64,000 bases of DNA, from assembly GCF_030811555.1 (NCBI RefSeq), contig NZ_JAUSQZ010000001.1:1116001-1180000 (forward strand). Direction: 5' to 3'. Positions within the stretch are counted from its first letter, which is position 1. Each line of letters begins with the position of its first letter. The DNA is from Kineosporia succinea. Lineage in GTDB: Bacteria > Actinomycetota > Actinomycetes > Actinomycetales > Kineosporiaceae. The notes under the pieces were generated by a model. The model was not told where the DNA came from. It searched no databases and saw only the letters and a program-made list of their open reading frames with translations. A program made the position numbers and the translations under genes. Below are positions 38,996 to 48,496 of the stretch, one piece after another.

Positions 38996-40441
38996 GTGCC
39001 CCGTAACGACCCGCTCGGCCTCGCCGACGACGCGCCCCTCTTCGCCGCCTGGCTCCGGATGACCGCCGACGTCACCGCCGGGCGCACCCGGTTCTTCAGC
39101 ATCCCCGGGCACAAGCAGAACCACCGGCTGGTCGGACCCCTGGTCGACGGCGACCTGCCGCTGTACGCCGGGCTCGAGGCCCCCGGCCCGCTCGCGCTGC
39201 TCACCGACGCCGAGCAGCGCGCCGCCCGGGCCTGGGGCGTGGACTGGTGCCGGTTCTCGGTGGGCGGGTCGACGCACGCCAACCAGGCGGTGGCCCTGGC
39301 GGTGGGCCGGCCGGGCGACACCGTGATCGTCTCGCGCACGCTGCACCGCTCGATGCTCAGCGGGCTGATCCTGGCCGGTCTGCGGCCGGTCTGGGTGTAC
39401 CCGGAGCTCGACGAGCAGCACGGGCTCCCGGGCGGCGTGCCCCCGGCGGCGGTGGCCGAGGCCCTGCACCGGCACCCCGAGGCGAAAGCGGTTCTGGTCG
39501 GCGATCCTTCGTACGTCGGGACGTCCGGTGACCTCGAGGGCCTGGCCGACGCGGCGCATGCGGCCGGAGTGCCTCTGGTCGTGGACGGCGCCTGGGCCGC
39601 GCACTTCGGTTTCCGTCCGGACTACCCGCAGCACGCCCTCGCGCGGGGCGCCGACGCTCTGGTGATCAGCGCGCACAAGACCCTGCCGGCGATGAACCAG
39701 GCGGCGCTGCTCCTGGCCCGCACCACCCGCGAGGGCGGCCTGCTCGATCCCGCCCGGCTGGAGCGGGGTTTCGAGACGGGACACACGACCAGCCCGTCGG
39801 GTGCGGTGCTGGCCAGCATCGACGCCTCCCGCGCCCTGCTGCAGCACCACGGCGAGCGCCTGCTCGGCGACCTGCTCGGGCTGCGACGACGGGCGGCCGA
39901 AAAGCTGCGGTCGGTGAGCGGTCTCGAGGTCCCGACCGGTCCGGCTGCCGATCCGGCGAAGCTGGTGATCCGCCTGCCGGGCACCGGGGCCTCCGGCCTG
40001 CGGGTCGATCAGCGCCTGCGCGCAGCCGGTTTCACGATCGAGATGGCTGATCGCGACACGCTGATCCCGATGCTGACGATGGCGGACGACGTGGTCGCCG
40101 TGGACGCCCTGGTCACCTCGATCGTGGCGGCCGTGGAGGCGGAACGCGGCCCGGCGCGGCCGATCTCGCGGAGCCCGGCGTGGAGCACGGTGCCGGTGAC
40201 CGGCATGGCGCCGCGCGAGGCGTTCTTCGCGACGCACGAGAGCGTGGACGCGACCGCGGCGGTCGGGCGCGTCAGCGGTGAGCTGGTGGCGCCCTACCCG
40301 CCCGGGGTGCCGGTGCTGGCGCCGGGTGAAATGATCACGGCCGAAACGGTCGACGAGCTGCGCCGGATCGCGAAGGAGGGCGGCCGCATCGCGTACGCGG
40401 CCGATCCCTCACTCCGGACGTTCCAGGTGGTTCGCGACTGA
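38996..40441 (+). CDS. Orn/Lys/Arg decarboxylase-family PLP enzyme
   Basis: The product is 481 residues from GTG 38996. It contains FFSIPGHKQNHRLVGPLVDG, SVGGSTHANQAVALAVGR, LVVDGAWAAHFGF and the PLP lysine Lys228 in VISAHKTLPAMNQAA. These are hallmarks of the major domain of fold-I ornithine/lysine/arginine decarboxylases, short YaaO/SpeA-like subgroup. A C-terminal domain ends APYPPGVPVLAPGEMI. It probably makes a polyamine precursor; the amino acid used cannot be assigned. Confidence 0.88.
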   Translation: MPRNDPLGLADDAPLFAAWLRMTADVTAGRTRFFSIPGHKQNHRLVGPLVDGDLPLYAGLEAPGPLALLTDAEQRAARAWGVDWCRFSVGGSTHANQAVALAVGRPGDTVIVSRTLHRSMLSGLILAGLRPVWVYPELDEQHGLPGGVPPAAVAEALHRHPEAKAVLVGDPSYVGTSGDLEGLADAAHAAGVPLVVDGAWAAHFGFRPDYPQHALARGADALVISAHKTLPAMNQAALLLARTTREGGLLDPARLERGFETGHTTSPSGAVLASIDASRALLQHHGERLLGDLLGLRRRAAEKLRSVSGLEVPTGPAADPAKLVIRLPGTGASGLRVDQRLRAAGFTIEMADRDTLIPMLTMADDVVAVDALVTSIVAAVEAERGPARPISRSPAWSTVPVTGMAPREAFFATHESVDATAAVGRVSGELVAPYPPGVPVLAPGEMITAETVDELRRIAKEGGRIAYAADPSLRTFQVVRD

Positions 40442-40457
40442 CGCCGGGTTCCCGGGC

Positions 40458-42329
40458 CTACTTCTGCCCGACGAACCAGCGCCGCAGGGTGGCGATGCGC
40501 TCCTGCAGCTGCTCGGCGCTGGCCTTGGCCACCTCGGGCCCGCCGCAGGCGTCACGCACGTTGGAGTGCACCACGCCGTGCGGCTGGCTGGTGCGGCGCG
40601 ACCAGGCACCCACCAGGCTGTGCAGTTCTTTGCGCAGCGCGGTGATCTGGCGGTGGCCGGAGACCTCGGGGACCGGCTCGGCCTCGGGCTTGTTGCGGTT
40701 GCGGGCCAGCTGGTCGGCCTGGCGCTGCCGCAGCAGCGTCGTGACCTGGTCGGGCTCCAGCAGGCCGGGGATCCCGAGGAAGTCCTCCTCCTCCTGGCTG
40801 CCGACCTCGGCGTGGGTGCCGAACTCCTGCTTGTCGTAGAGCACCCGGTCGAACGTGGCCTGCGACTCCAGGGCCTCGAACGGCGTCTTCTCGAGCTCGC
40901 CGGACGCCTTCTCCTCGCGGTTGGCCTGTGCGAGCAGGTCTTCCTCGGGGTAGTCGTCCTCGGCCTCGTCCTTCTTGGGCTTGTCGAGGGCGTGGTCGCG
41001 CTCGACCTCCATCTGGGCGGCCAGGTCGAGCAGCACCGGCACGCTGGGCAGGAAGACCGAGGCCGTCTCGCCGCGCTTGCGCACCCGCACGAAACGCCCG
41101 ATGGCCTGGGCGAAGAACAGCGGCGTGCTGGTGGAGGTGGCGTAGACCCCGACGGCCAGGCGCGGCACGTCGACCCCCTCGGAGACCATGCGGACCGCGA
41201 CCATCCACCGTGAGGTGCCGGCCGAGAACTCGTCGATCTTGTCGGAGGCGCCGTCTTCGTCGGAGAGGATGATCGTGGGCGACTCGCCGGTGATCTCCTT
41301 GAGCGTGCCGGCGTAGGCGCGGGCGGTCTCCTGGTCGGTGGCGATGATCATGGCCCCGGCGTCGGGCACGCCGCGGCGCACCTCGGTGAGCCGCTTGTCG
41401 GCCGCCGCCAGCACCGACGGGATCCAGGAACCCTGCGGGTTCAGGGCCGTGCGCCAGGCCTGGCCGATCAGGTCTTTCGTCATCGGCTCGCCCAGCCGGG
41501 CGGCCACCTCGTCACCGGCGCTCGTGCGCCAGCGCATCGAGCCGGAGTAGGCGAGGAACATGACGGGACGCACGACGCCGTCGCGCAGCGCGTCGGAGTA
41601 GCCGTAGGCGTGGTCGGCCCGGGAGCGGCGGATGCCCTGGGCGTCTTCCTCGTACTCCACGAACGGGATCGGGCTGGTGTCGGACCGGAACGGGGTACCG
41701 GTGAGCGCCAGCCGGCGGGTGGCCGGGTCGAACGCCTCGGAGACGCCGTCGCCCCAGGTGAGCGAGTCACCGGCGTGGTGGATCTCGTCGAGGATCACCA
41801 GGGTCTTGCCGGCCTCGGTGCGCGCCCGGTGCAGCAGCGGCTTCATCGAGACCTGGGCGTAGGTGACCGCGACGCCGTCGAACCCGGCACCGTGGGCACC
41901 CTGGGCGTTGCTGTAGTTCGGGTCGAGGTGGATGCCGACCCGCTCGGCCGCGTCGGCCCACTGCCGCTTCAGGTGCTCGGTCGGGCAGACCACGGTGACC
42001 CGCTGCACGATGCGCCGCTGCAGCAGCTCGGTGGCGATGCGCAGGGCGAAGGTGGTCTTACCGGCGCCCGGGGTGGCGACCGCGAGGAAGTCACGCGGGT
42101 TGGTGGCCAGGTACTTGTCGAGCGCGGCCTGCTGCCAGGCACGCAGTTTCGACGAGGTGCCCCAGGCCGCCCGGTTGGGGAACGCCGGAGGCAGGTGCGA
42201 CGCCGCCGCGGAACTGGCGTGGGCCGGGTTCGCAGACGCCGGGTTGCTGTGCGGCGGTGGGGGCGGAGGAGGACCCGGCTCGGCCACCGAGTCGAAGAGC
42301 GAGGGCGCGTTGGAGCCGCCGGGGGTCAC
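40458..42329 (-). CDS. DEAD/DEAH-box superfamily II helicase
   Basis: The product is 623 residues from GTG 42329. A Gly/Pro/Ala-rich leader of ~60 residues precedes the motor: AVATPGAGKTTFALRIATEL (Walker A), LVILDEIHHAGDSL (DEIH), LALTGTPFR (motif III), and motifs V-VI as RMVSEGVDVPRLAVGVYATS and FAQAIGRFVRVRK. A C-terminal actinobacterial-specific domain is acidic and then helical. It resembles XPB/RadD-like helicases. Role in repair is an inference. Confidence 0.9.
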   Translation of the reverse strand: MTPGGSNAPSLFDSVAEPGPPPPPPPHSNPASANPAHASSAAASHLPPAFPNRAAWGTSSKLRAWQQAALDKYLATNPRDFLAVATPGAGKTTFALRIATELLQRRIVQRVTVVCPTEHLKRQWADAAERVGIHLDPNYSNAQGAHGAGFDGVAVTYAQVSMKPLLHRARTEAGKTLVILDEIHHAGDSLTWGDGVSEAFDPATRRLALTGTPFRSDTSPIPFVEYEEDAQGIRRSRADHAYGYSDALRDGVVRPVMFLAYSGSMRWRTSAGDEVAARLGEPMTKDLIGQAWRTALNPQGSWIPSVLAAADKRLTEVRRGVPDAGAMIIATDQETARAYAGTLKEITGESPTIILSDEDGASDKIDEFSAGTSRWMVAVRMVSEGVDVPRLAVGVYATSTSTPLFFAQAIGRFVRVRKRGETASVFLPSVPVLLDLAAQMEVERDHALDKPKKDEAEDDYPEEDLLAQANREEKASGELEKTPFEALESQATFDRVLYDKQEFGTHAEVGSQEEEDFLGIPGLLEPDQVTTLLRQRQADQLARNRNKPEAEPVPEVSGHRQITALRKELHSLVGAWSRRTSQPHGVVHSNVRDACGGPEVAKASAEQLQERIATLRRWFVGQK

Positions 42330-42704
42330 GCCGCCGTCCTTTCGTCGTTCTTACGGATCTTCCGGTGCGACAGGAGGTTTCCTGCCTCCGGGGAGCCGCT
42401 GAAGGCCTCGTGATCCCGCGTCGTTCGTCTCGTCATCGCTCAAGGAGGCTACCTGCTGACGGGCGCCACGGCGTGACGTGGACACGACGACGCCCGCCCG
42501 AGGGTAGGTGCGATGAATCACGAATCAGCGTTTGACCAGGGCCGACAGCGCGATCGTGACAAGGAGGGGAAACGGGAGAACGAGCGGCTCGTCGCCGCCG
42601 GCCCGGCCCGCCTCGCGGTGGGTGCCCCCCTTTGATCTCGGCTGTCGATCAGCATGGCGCAAGGCTGACACCCCCGGGAACGAAAGCCGCGAACCCGTCC
42701 ACAC
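42330..42704. other. Intergenic region with one DnaA-box-like site and a small possible ORF
   Basis: No firm gene. An ORF of 40 codons at 42513-42635 (plus strand, ATG after GGTAGGTG) reads as a hydrophilic peptide (MNHESAFDQGRQRDRDKEGK at its start) and is a weak candidate. The next site, at 42717-42725 just inside the MFS frame, is TGTGGACAA, the complement of the actinomycete DnaA box TTGTCCACA; it stands alone. Confidence 0.35.
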
Positions 42705-44099
42705 CTACTGCACGGTTGTGGACAACCCTGTGGAAGAAGGACGGGCACGGAAACCGGCCAGGGCCACGAACACCCCGAACCCGCCCGCGGCGAGCCACAT
42801 GATCGTGAAGAGGCGGGTGTCCCCGCCGACCGGGTCGTGCCAGGCCGAGAAGGCGGCTCCGGCGACGCCGATGCCCAGGGCCGCGCCGAGGGCGTCGGAC
42901 AGCTGCAGCGCGGAGGAGTTGCGGCCCTGCTGCCCGGGCTCGCTGTAGCGCAGGGTCAGCACACCGGTGCTGGAGATGGCCAGGCCCATGCCGACGGCGC
43001 AGGCGGCCCACAGCGGCAGCACCAGCCAGCCCGAGGTGGGCGGGCTGGTCAGCAGGGTGAGGCCGAACAGGGCGGAGGAGATGATCACGGCGCCGGAGAC
43101 GAAGAGCAGGTGACGAGGCAGCCGCAACCGGGGGTGGCCCTGCACGTAGCCGCCCAGGGTCCAGCCGACGATGCCGCCGGTGAGCACCAGCCCGGCCTGG
43201 TCGGCCTCGAAACCGTGCTGGTTGATCAGCATCAGCGGGATGAACGACTCGGCGCCGAAGAACATGCCGGCGAACAGGCCGCGCAGCGCGATCACGGTGG
43301 GCAGGCCGCGCCGCAGCAGCAGGGTGCCGGCGGGCACGAGCGGGCGGAAGCCGAGCACCGTCAGGGCCACTCCCACGATCAGGGCGACCAGGCCGACAAG
43401 ACCGTCGATGCGGGCCAGGCCCCACTGCAGGAGCAGCACCCCGGCGGTGACGCCGACCCCGCAGACTGCGCGGAGCCGGACCTGGGCCCGGGTGAGCGCC
43501 CCCGGGGCGCCGGGCTCGTGACTGGGCGTCGAGCGCAGCTTGGGCAGCAGCACCAGGGACGGGGGCACGGCCAGGGGCACGACCAGCAGGAAGACCAGGC
43601 GCCAGCTGACCTCCTCGGCCAGCCAGCCGGCCAGGGCCGGGCCGACGATGCCGGGCACCACCCAGGCGGCCGAGAAGAACGAGAAGACGCGTGGCTGCAG
43701 CGATGACGGGAAGACGTCGGCGACCAGCACGTACATCGCGACCACGAGCAGGCCGGCCCCGGCCCCGGCCATCGCCCGGCCCGCCAGCAGGGCGTGGAAG
43801 GTCGGCGCGAAACCGCAGATCAGCTGCCCGGCGCCGAACAGCACGATGCCGGTGCGCACCGGCCAGCGGGTGCCCGAGGTGTCGCACCAGCTGCCCGAGA
43901 CCACCACCCCCAGGAGCTGTGCGGCGATGAAGACCGAGAAGCCGAAGCCGATCTCCCGCACCGCGTCGAGCTCACGGGTGAGCACCGGCATCGCCGTGGA
44001 CACCGCGACCGCCTCGAAGGCGATCAGCGTGATCAGCGTGACGATGCCGGCCAGCGTGGGCAGGTACGACGAAAGGGCAGGGGTGCGGTTGCTACTCAC
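42705..44099 (-). CDS. MFS exporter, DHA type
   Basis: The product is 464 residues with 12-14 TM helices. Typical motifs: IAFEAVAVSTAMPVLTRELD in the first helix, GSWCDTSGTRWPVRTGIVLF (motif A region), LAGRAMAGAGAGLLVVAMYV and RVFSFFSAAWVVPGIVGPAL (motif C). It is an antiporter of drugs or metabolites; substrate unknown. The DUF3039 and YqgE genes lie upstream on the same strand. Confidence 0.88.
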   Translation of the reverse strand: MSSNRTPALSSYLPTLAGIVTLITLIAFEAVAVSTAMPVLTRELDAVREIGFGFSVFIAAQLLGVVVSGSWCDTSGTRWPVRTGIVLFGAGQLICGFAPTFHALLAGRAMAGAGAGLLVVAMYVLVADVFPSSLQPRVFSFFSAAWVVPGIVGPALAGWLAEEVSWRLVFLLVVPLAVPPSLVLLPKLRSTPSHEPGAPGALTRAQVRLRAVCGVGVTAGVLLLQWGLARIDGLVGLVALIVGVALTVLGFRPLVPAGTLLLRRGLPTVIALRGLFAGMFFGAESFIPLMLINQHGFEADQAGLVLTGGIVGWTLGGYVQGHPRLRLPRHLLFVSGAVIISSALFGLTLLTSPPTSGWLVLPLWAACAVGMGLAISSTGVLTLRYSEPGQQGRNSSALQLSDALGAALGIGVAGAAFSAWHDPVGGDTRLFTIMWLAAGGFGVFVALAGFRARPSSTGLSTTVQ

Positions 44100-44117
44100 C
44101 GGATACGGCTTCAGGAA

Positions 44118-44429
44118 CTACTTGTCGCCCGACCCGGAACTGTCGTCGCCACCGGACTTCAGGCCCTCGTAGATGTCCTTGCACATCGGGCAGACCGGGA
44201 ACTTCTTCGGGTCGCGGCCGGGCACCCACACCTTGCCGCACAGGGCCACGACCGGCTCGCCGGACAGCGCCGACTCCAGGACCTTCTCCTTGCGCACGTA
44301 GTGCGCGAAACGCTCGTGGTCGCCGGGCTCGACCTCCTGCTCGACGTGCTCACGCTCGAGGAGGCCCGTGGTGGACCCCTCCGGGGAGGACAGCGGGTCG
44401 AGCTGGGGTTCCGGGTAGGGCGTGCTCAT
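44118..44429 (-). CDS. DUF3039 protein
   Basis: The product is 103 residues. Signature: DHERFAHYVRKEKVLESALS, EPVVALCGKVWVPGRDPKKF and CPMCKDIYEGL, with Cys residues suited to a zinc site. The family is conserved across actinobacteria and of unknown function. Located between yqgE-like and MFS genes. Confidence 0.92.
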   Translation of the reverse strand: MSTPYPEPQLDPLSSPEGSTTGLLEREHVEQEVEPGDHERFAHYVRKEKVLESALSGEPVVALCGKVWVPGRDPKKFPVCPMCKDIYEGLKSGGDDSSGSGDK

Positions 44430-44455
44430 GGACGCCGATTCTACGTCTAGTCGGC

Positions 44456-45022
44456 CTAGTTCATCGTCGGGTCGTCCGGATAGGTGGACACCAGCGCCAG
44501 CTGGCCCCGCTGCCGGCGCAGCACCTCACCCCAGAGCCGTTCGGGCCGGTCGGTGAAGGCGTCACGCGGCTCGGACTCGACCACGAACCAGGCCCCGTCG
44601 GCGATCTCGCCCTCCAGCTGCCCCGCCGACCAGCCCGCGTACCCGGCGAAGATCCGCAACCCGGCCAGGCCGGGCACGATCACCTCGGGCGGCGCGTCCA
44701 GGTCGACCAGGCCGATCGAGCCGATCAGCAGGCGCACCCCGACGGGCTCCGCCCCCTGGCCGGGCATGGCCACCAGGCCGAGGGCGGAGTCGAGCTGCAC
44801 CGGGCCGCCCTGGAACAGCCGCCCGGGAGCGGTCGTGTAGGGCTGCCAGGCCGGGAGCACGGACGAGACGTCCACGTCCATCGGGCGGTTCACCACGAGA
44901 CCGAGCGCGCCGTCGTCACCGTGGTCGAGCATGAGGATCACGGTGCGGCGGAAGTTCTCGTCCTCCAGGGTCGGGCTCGCGACGAGGAGGCTGCCGCTCA
45001 GCCGACGGGTCTGGATGGGCAT
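44456..45022 (-). CDS. YqgE/AlgH-family protein
   Basis: The product is 188 residues from ATG 45022. It has the family start and core: LSGSLLVASPTLEDENFRRT, VILMLDHGDDGALGLVVNRP, LFQGGPVQLDSALGL and LRIFAGYAGWSAGQLEGEI. The biochemical role is unknown. DUF3039 follows 26 nt downstream on the same strand. Confidence 0.93.
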   Translation of the reverse strand: MPIQTRRLSGSLLVASPTLEDENFRRTVILMLDHGDDGALGLVVNRPMDVDVSSVLPAWQPYTTAPGRLFQGGPVQLDSALGLVAMPGQGAEPVGVRLLIGSIGLVDLDAPPEVIVPGLAGLRIFAGYAGWSAGQLEGEIADGAWFVVESEPRDAFTDRPERLWGEVLRRQRGQLALVSTYPDDPTMN

Positions 45023-45131
45023 AACCACATCATCAGGGTCGCGGGCCTCTCGATACAGCCCAAGCCGCCGACGAGCTCAGCCCGGATCCGGCGCAGGGCT
45101 GTGACGATCCCCACAAACTCACCCACAGTGA

Positions 45132-45155
45132 CACCCGGGCCGACCGGCCCGGGTG
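45132..45155 (-). terminator. Terminator of the malic-enzyme gene
   Basis: CACCCGGGCC and GGCCCGGGTG form a perfect 10-bp stem with loop GACC, about 30 nt beyond the malic-enzyme stop on the minus strand. No U-run. Confidence 0.6.
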
Positions 45156-45183
45156 CCCCGACGCGTCCGTCATCGGCCGTAAA

Positions 45184-46587
45184 TCACGCCTGGGCGGCCA
45201 CTGCCGCCTCGCGCACCGCCGACGCCACCACGTTGGTGACCTCGGGGTGGAACACGCTCGGCACGATGTAGGCCGCGTTGCGCTCGCCGTCGGTGACGAC
45301 CGCCGCGAGCGCGCGGGCGGCGGCCAGCAGCATCTCGGTGTTGATCGTCTTGGACTGGGCGTCGAGCAGACCGCGGAAGACGCCCGGGAACGCCAGCACG
45401 TTGTTGATCTGGTTGGCGAAGTCGCTGCGGCCGGTCGCGACCACGGTGGCGTGCTGCGAGGCCTCGAGCGGGTCGACCTCGGGCACCGGGTTGGCCATCG
45501 CGAAGACGACCGCGCCGTCGGCCATGGTGGCGATGTCGTCACCGGTGAGGATGCCCGGCGCGGAGACCCCGACGAACACGTCGGCACCGACCAGGGCCTC
45601 CTTCAGCGTGCCGGTGATCCCGCGGGGGTTGGTGTTCTTCGCGGTCCAGTGCAGGTTCTCGGCCAGGGCGGGACGGCCCGGGTGCACCACGCCCTCGATG
45701 TCGCAGACCACCACGTCGGTGACGCCCGCGGCCAGCAGCAGCTTGAGGATGGCGGTGCCCGCCGCCCCGGCGCCCGACATCACGAGCTTGACCTGCGAGA
45801 GCTCCTTGTGCACGACCTTCAGCGCGTTGATCAGCGCGGCCAGCGTGACGATCGCGGTGCCGTGCTGGTCGTCGTGGAAGACCGGGATGTCGAGCGCCTC
45901 CCGCAGGCGCTCCTCGATCTGGAAGCAGCGCGGGGCGCTGATGTCCTCGAGGTTGATGCCCGCGAAGACCGGGGCGATCCGGATCACGGTCTCGACGATC
46001 TCGTCGGCGTCCTGGGTGTCGAGGCAGATCGGGAACGCGTCGATGTCGGCGAAACGCTTGAACAGCGCGGCCTTTCCCTCCATCACCGGCATCGCGGCGA
46101 GCGGGCCGAGATTGCCCAGGCCGAGCACCGCGGAACCGTCGGTGACCACCGCGACGGTGTTGCGCTTGATGGTGAGGCGCCGTGCGTCTTCCGGGTTCTC
46201 GGCGATCGCCTGGCAGACCCGGGCGACGCCCGGCGTGTAGACGAGTGAGAGGTCGTCACGGTTGCGGATCGGCACCTTGGACTCGATGCGCAGCTTGCCG
46301 CCGAGGTGCATCAGGAACGTGCGGTCGGAGACCTTGCCGATCGTCACGCCGTGCAGCCCGCGCAGCGCCGCGATCACCTCGGGCACGTGGTCGCCGCCGC
46401 GGGTGGCACAGGTGACGTCGACCTGCAGCCGGTCCATGCCCGAGGCCGTCACGTCGAGGGCGGTGACGATGGCACCGGCGTGCTCGATGGCGTGCGTGAG
46501 CTCAGATACGGCAGTGGACCTGCCCGGCAGTTCCAGCCGGACCGTGATGGAGGAGGAAACACTGGGAGCGCTCGGCATGGCGCCCAT
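45184..46587 (-). CDS. NAD(P)-dependent malic enzyme with N-terminal ACT domain
   Basis: The product is 467 residues. An ACT domain (about 12-90, ITVRLELPGRSTAVSELTHA) should bind an amino acid or metabolite for feedback control. The malic-enzyme catalytic part follows, with DLSLVYTPGVARVCQAIAEN, FPICLDTQDADEIVETV, IPVFHDDQHGTAIVTLAALI and VMSGAGAAGTAILKLLLAAG (dinucleotide fold). It decarboxylates malate to pyruvate, an anaplerotic/NADPH-supplying step. It is transcribed alone, followed by a GC-rich terminator. Confidence 0.94.
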   Translation of the reverse strand: MGAMPSAPSVSSSITVRLELPGRSTAVSELTHAIEHAGAIVTALDVTASGMDRLQVDVTCATRGGDHVPEVIAALRGLHGVTIGKVSDRTFLMHLGGKLRIESKVPIRNRDDLSLVYTPGVARVCQAIAENPEDARRLTIKRNTVAVVTDGSAVLGLGNLGPLAAMPVMEGKAALFKRFADIDAFPICLDTQDADEIVETVIRIAPVFAGINLEDISAPRCFQIEERLREALDIPVFHDDQHGTAIVTLAALINALKVVHKELSQVKLVMSGAGAAGTAILKLLLAAGVTDVVVCDIEGVVHPGRPALAENLHWTAKNTNPRGITGTLKEALVGADVFVGVSAPGILTGDDIATMADGAVVFAMANPVPEVDPLEASQHATVVATGRSDFANQINNVLAFPGVFRGLLDAQSKTINTEMLLAAARALAAVVTDGERNAAYIVPSVFHPEVTNVVASAVREAAVAAQA

Positions 46588-46650
46588 TGTGGACCTGTGA
46601 CGGGCGTGCCGGTGACCATCACCGCTTCCGCGGCCGTTGTCGATATGAAC

Positions 46651-48414
46651 TCAATTCAGGACGTCGGGGAGCGAGCCGGGCTCGCCGTCGATGAACCCCT
46701 GGTATTCATCACATCCCATCTCGCGCAGCAGCCCCAGCGTCGGCTCGTCTTCGACGCCCTCGGCCACCACCGTCAGGCCCATGCCGTGCCCCAGACCGAG
46801 CACGGACGCGACGACGGCGCTCGCGGTCAGCTCACCGGGGAGGTCGGCGACGAACGTGCGGTCGACCTTGAGCACGTCGACGGGGAGCCCCCGCACGTAC
46901 TGCAGGGACGACCAGCCGGTGCCGAAGTCGTCGAGCGCGATCACCACCCCCACGGCCTTGAGCTCGTCGAGCACCCGGTGGGCGGTGGCGGGGTCGTCGG
47001 AGAAGGCGGTCTCGGTGACCTCCAGGACGAGCCGGGCCGGGTCGACGCCGCTCTCCGAGAGGGCCCGGGTGACCGTTCTCGTGAGGCGGCCGCTGACCAG
47101 CTGCCGGGCCGAGATGTTCACGGCCAGGGTGAGCCGCTCGTCGGGGAGGTCGGCCAGGTCGGCGAGGGCCTGGCGCAGCACCCAGTCGCCGAGCTCGACG
47201 ATGCGGCCGGTGCGCTCGGCGATCGGCAGGAACACGTCGGGGGCGAGCACGCCGAGCTCCGGATGACGCCAGCGCAACAGCGCCTCGACCCCGGTGACGC
47301 GGCGGTCGCCGCAGGTGCGGCGCGACTGGTAGACGAGCTCCAGCTCGCCGTCGCCGACCGCCCGGCGCATCGCGGTGGCCAGCTCGAGCCGCTCCTCCTC
47401 GTCGTCGCGCAGCCCGGCGTCGAACAGCTCGTAACGCCCACGGCCCCGGCCCTTGGCGTGGTACATCGCGGTGTCGGCGTCACGCAGCACCGCGGCCACC
47501 GGGTCGTCGGTGTCGGGCACCGCGTCGACCACGGTGATGCCGACGCTGACACCGGGCGAGACCTCGGCGTCGCCGATGACGATCGGGGTGTCGAGCACCT
47601 CGATCACCCGGGTGGCCATCGCGACCGCGTCGCCGACCTCGTCGACCGCCAGCACCACGACGAACTCGTCACCGCCGAAGCGGGCGACCACGTCGGCACT
47701 GCGGCACCGCCGCCGCAGGCGTTGCGCCACGGTGACCAGGACCTGGTCGCCGACGGCGTGACCGAGGCCGTCGTTGATGTCCTTGAACCCGTCGAGGTCG
47801 CAGAAGAGCACGGCGAGCTTGGTCGTGCTGCCCGGCCGCAGACGATGGAGCGCGCTGTCGAGCCCCTCCATCAGGACGGTGCGGTTGGGCAGGCCGGTGA
47901 GGGAGTCGTGGGTGGCGCGGTGGGTCAGGTCGGTGTCGCCCGACGACGGCTCGACGACGCGGTTCACCGCGACCAGACCACGGGAGCCACCGGCCTGGTC
48001 GTAGAGCGCGGCCACGGTGGAGGAGATCTCGACCACCGCCCCGGACCGGCTGATCTGCCGGACCCGGCCGTGCCAGCGCCCCTGCACGTGGACCTGGCGC
48101 CGGGCGAGCGCGGCGTCGCCCTCCTGGTACACGGTCTCCACCAGGTCGGTGAAGCGCCGGCCGACCGCCTCGGCCGCCGGGATGCCGTAGGTGCGCTCGG
48201 CCGCCTCGTTCCAGTGGGTGACGGCACCGAGCCGGTCGAGGCTGATCACCGCGTCGGGCAGGATCGGCAGGAGTGATCCGACGACGTCGGACGGGCGTGA
48301 ACTCCCGGTTCCCCGGGAGGGGACAGAGCTGATTGCGGGCACGGCGGGCGCCGGGGGCGCGAGCCGAAGCCCTCGGTCCTGAGTGAGATCCGATTGCGTC
48401 ACGATGCAGCACAC
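46651..48414 (-). CDS. PAS-GGDEF-EAL cyclic-di-GMP protein
   Basis: The product is 587 residues: PAS domain (about 45-150, DAVISLDRLGAVTHWNEAAE); GGDEF domain (about 170-335) with intact FGGDEF (246-251); EAL domain (about 345-580) with intact EALLRW (377-382), NISARQL, EVTETAF, DDFGTGWSSL and VVAEGVE. Both catalytic signatures look complete, unlike the protein at 19876. No TM helices, so it is cytosolic and PAS-controlled. It makes and/or degrades c-di-GMP. Confidence 0.93.
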   Translation of the reverse strand: MCCIVTQSDLTQDRGLRLAPPAPAVPAISSVPSRGTGSSRPSDVVGSLLPILPDAVISLDRLGAVTHWNEAAERTYGIPAAEAVGRRFTDLVETVYQEGDAALARRQVHVQGRWHGRVRQISRSGAVVEISSTVAALYDQAGGSRGLVAVNRVVEPSSGDTDLTHRATHDSLTGLPNRTVLMEGLDSALHRLRPGSTTKLAVLFCDLDGFKDINDGLGHAVGDQVLVTVAQRLRRRCRSADVVARFGGDEFVVVLAVDEVGDAVAMATRVIEVLDTPIVIGDAEVSPGVSVGITVVDAVPDTDDPVAAVLRDADTAMYHAKGRGRGRYELFDAGLRDDEEERLELATAMRRAVGDGELELVYQSRRTCGDRRVTGVEALLRWRHPELGVLAPDVFLPIAERTGRIVELGDWVLRQALADLADLPDERLTLAVNISARQLVSGRLTRTVTRALSESGVDPARLVLEVTETAFSDDPATAHRVLDELKAVGVVIALDDFGTGWSSLQYVRGLPVDVLKVDRTFVADLPGELTASAVVASVLGLGHGMGLTVVAEGVEDEPTLGLLREMGCDEYQGFIDGEPGSLPDVLN

Positions 48415-48496
48415 AGTATCTCGTGTGTTGCATTCTGTTACGGTAAAGAGTCCAATTTGTCGCTTTCCCTGGCTGAGAAATTGCCGAGAAAACCGG

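Noticed and set aside
42717-42725. Chromosomal replication origin.
   Set aside because: Only one DnaA-box-like site and no AT-rich unwinding region or dnaA/dnaN genes nearby.
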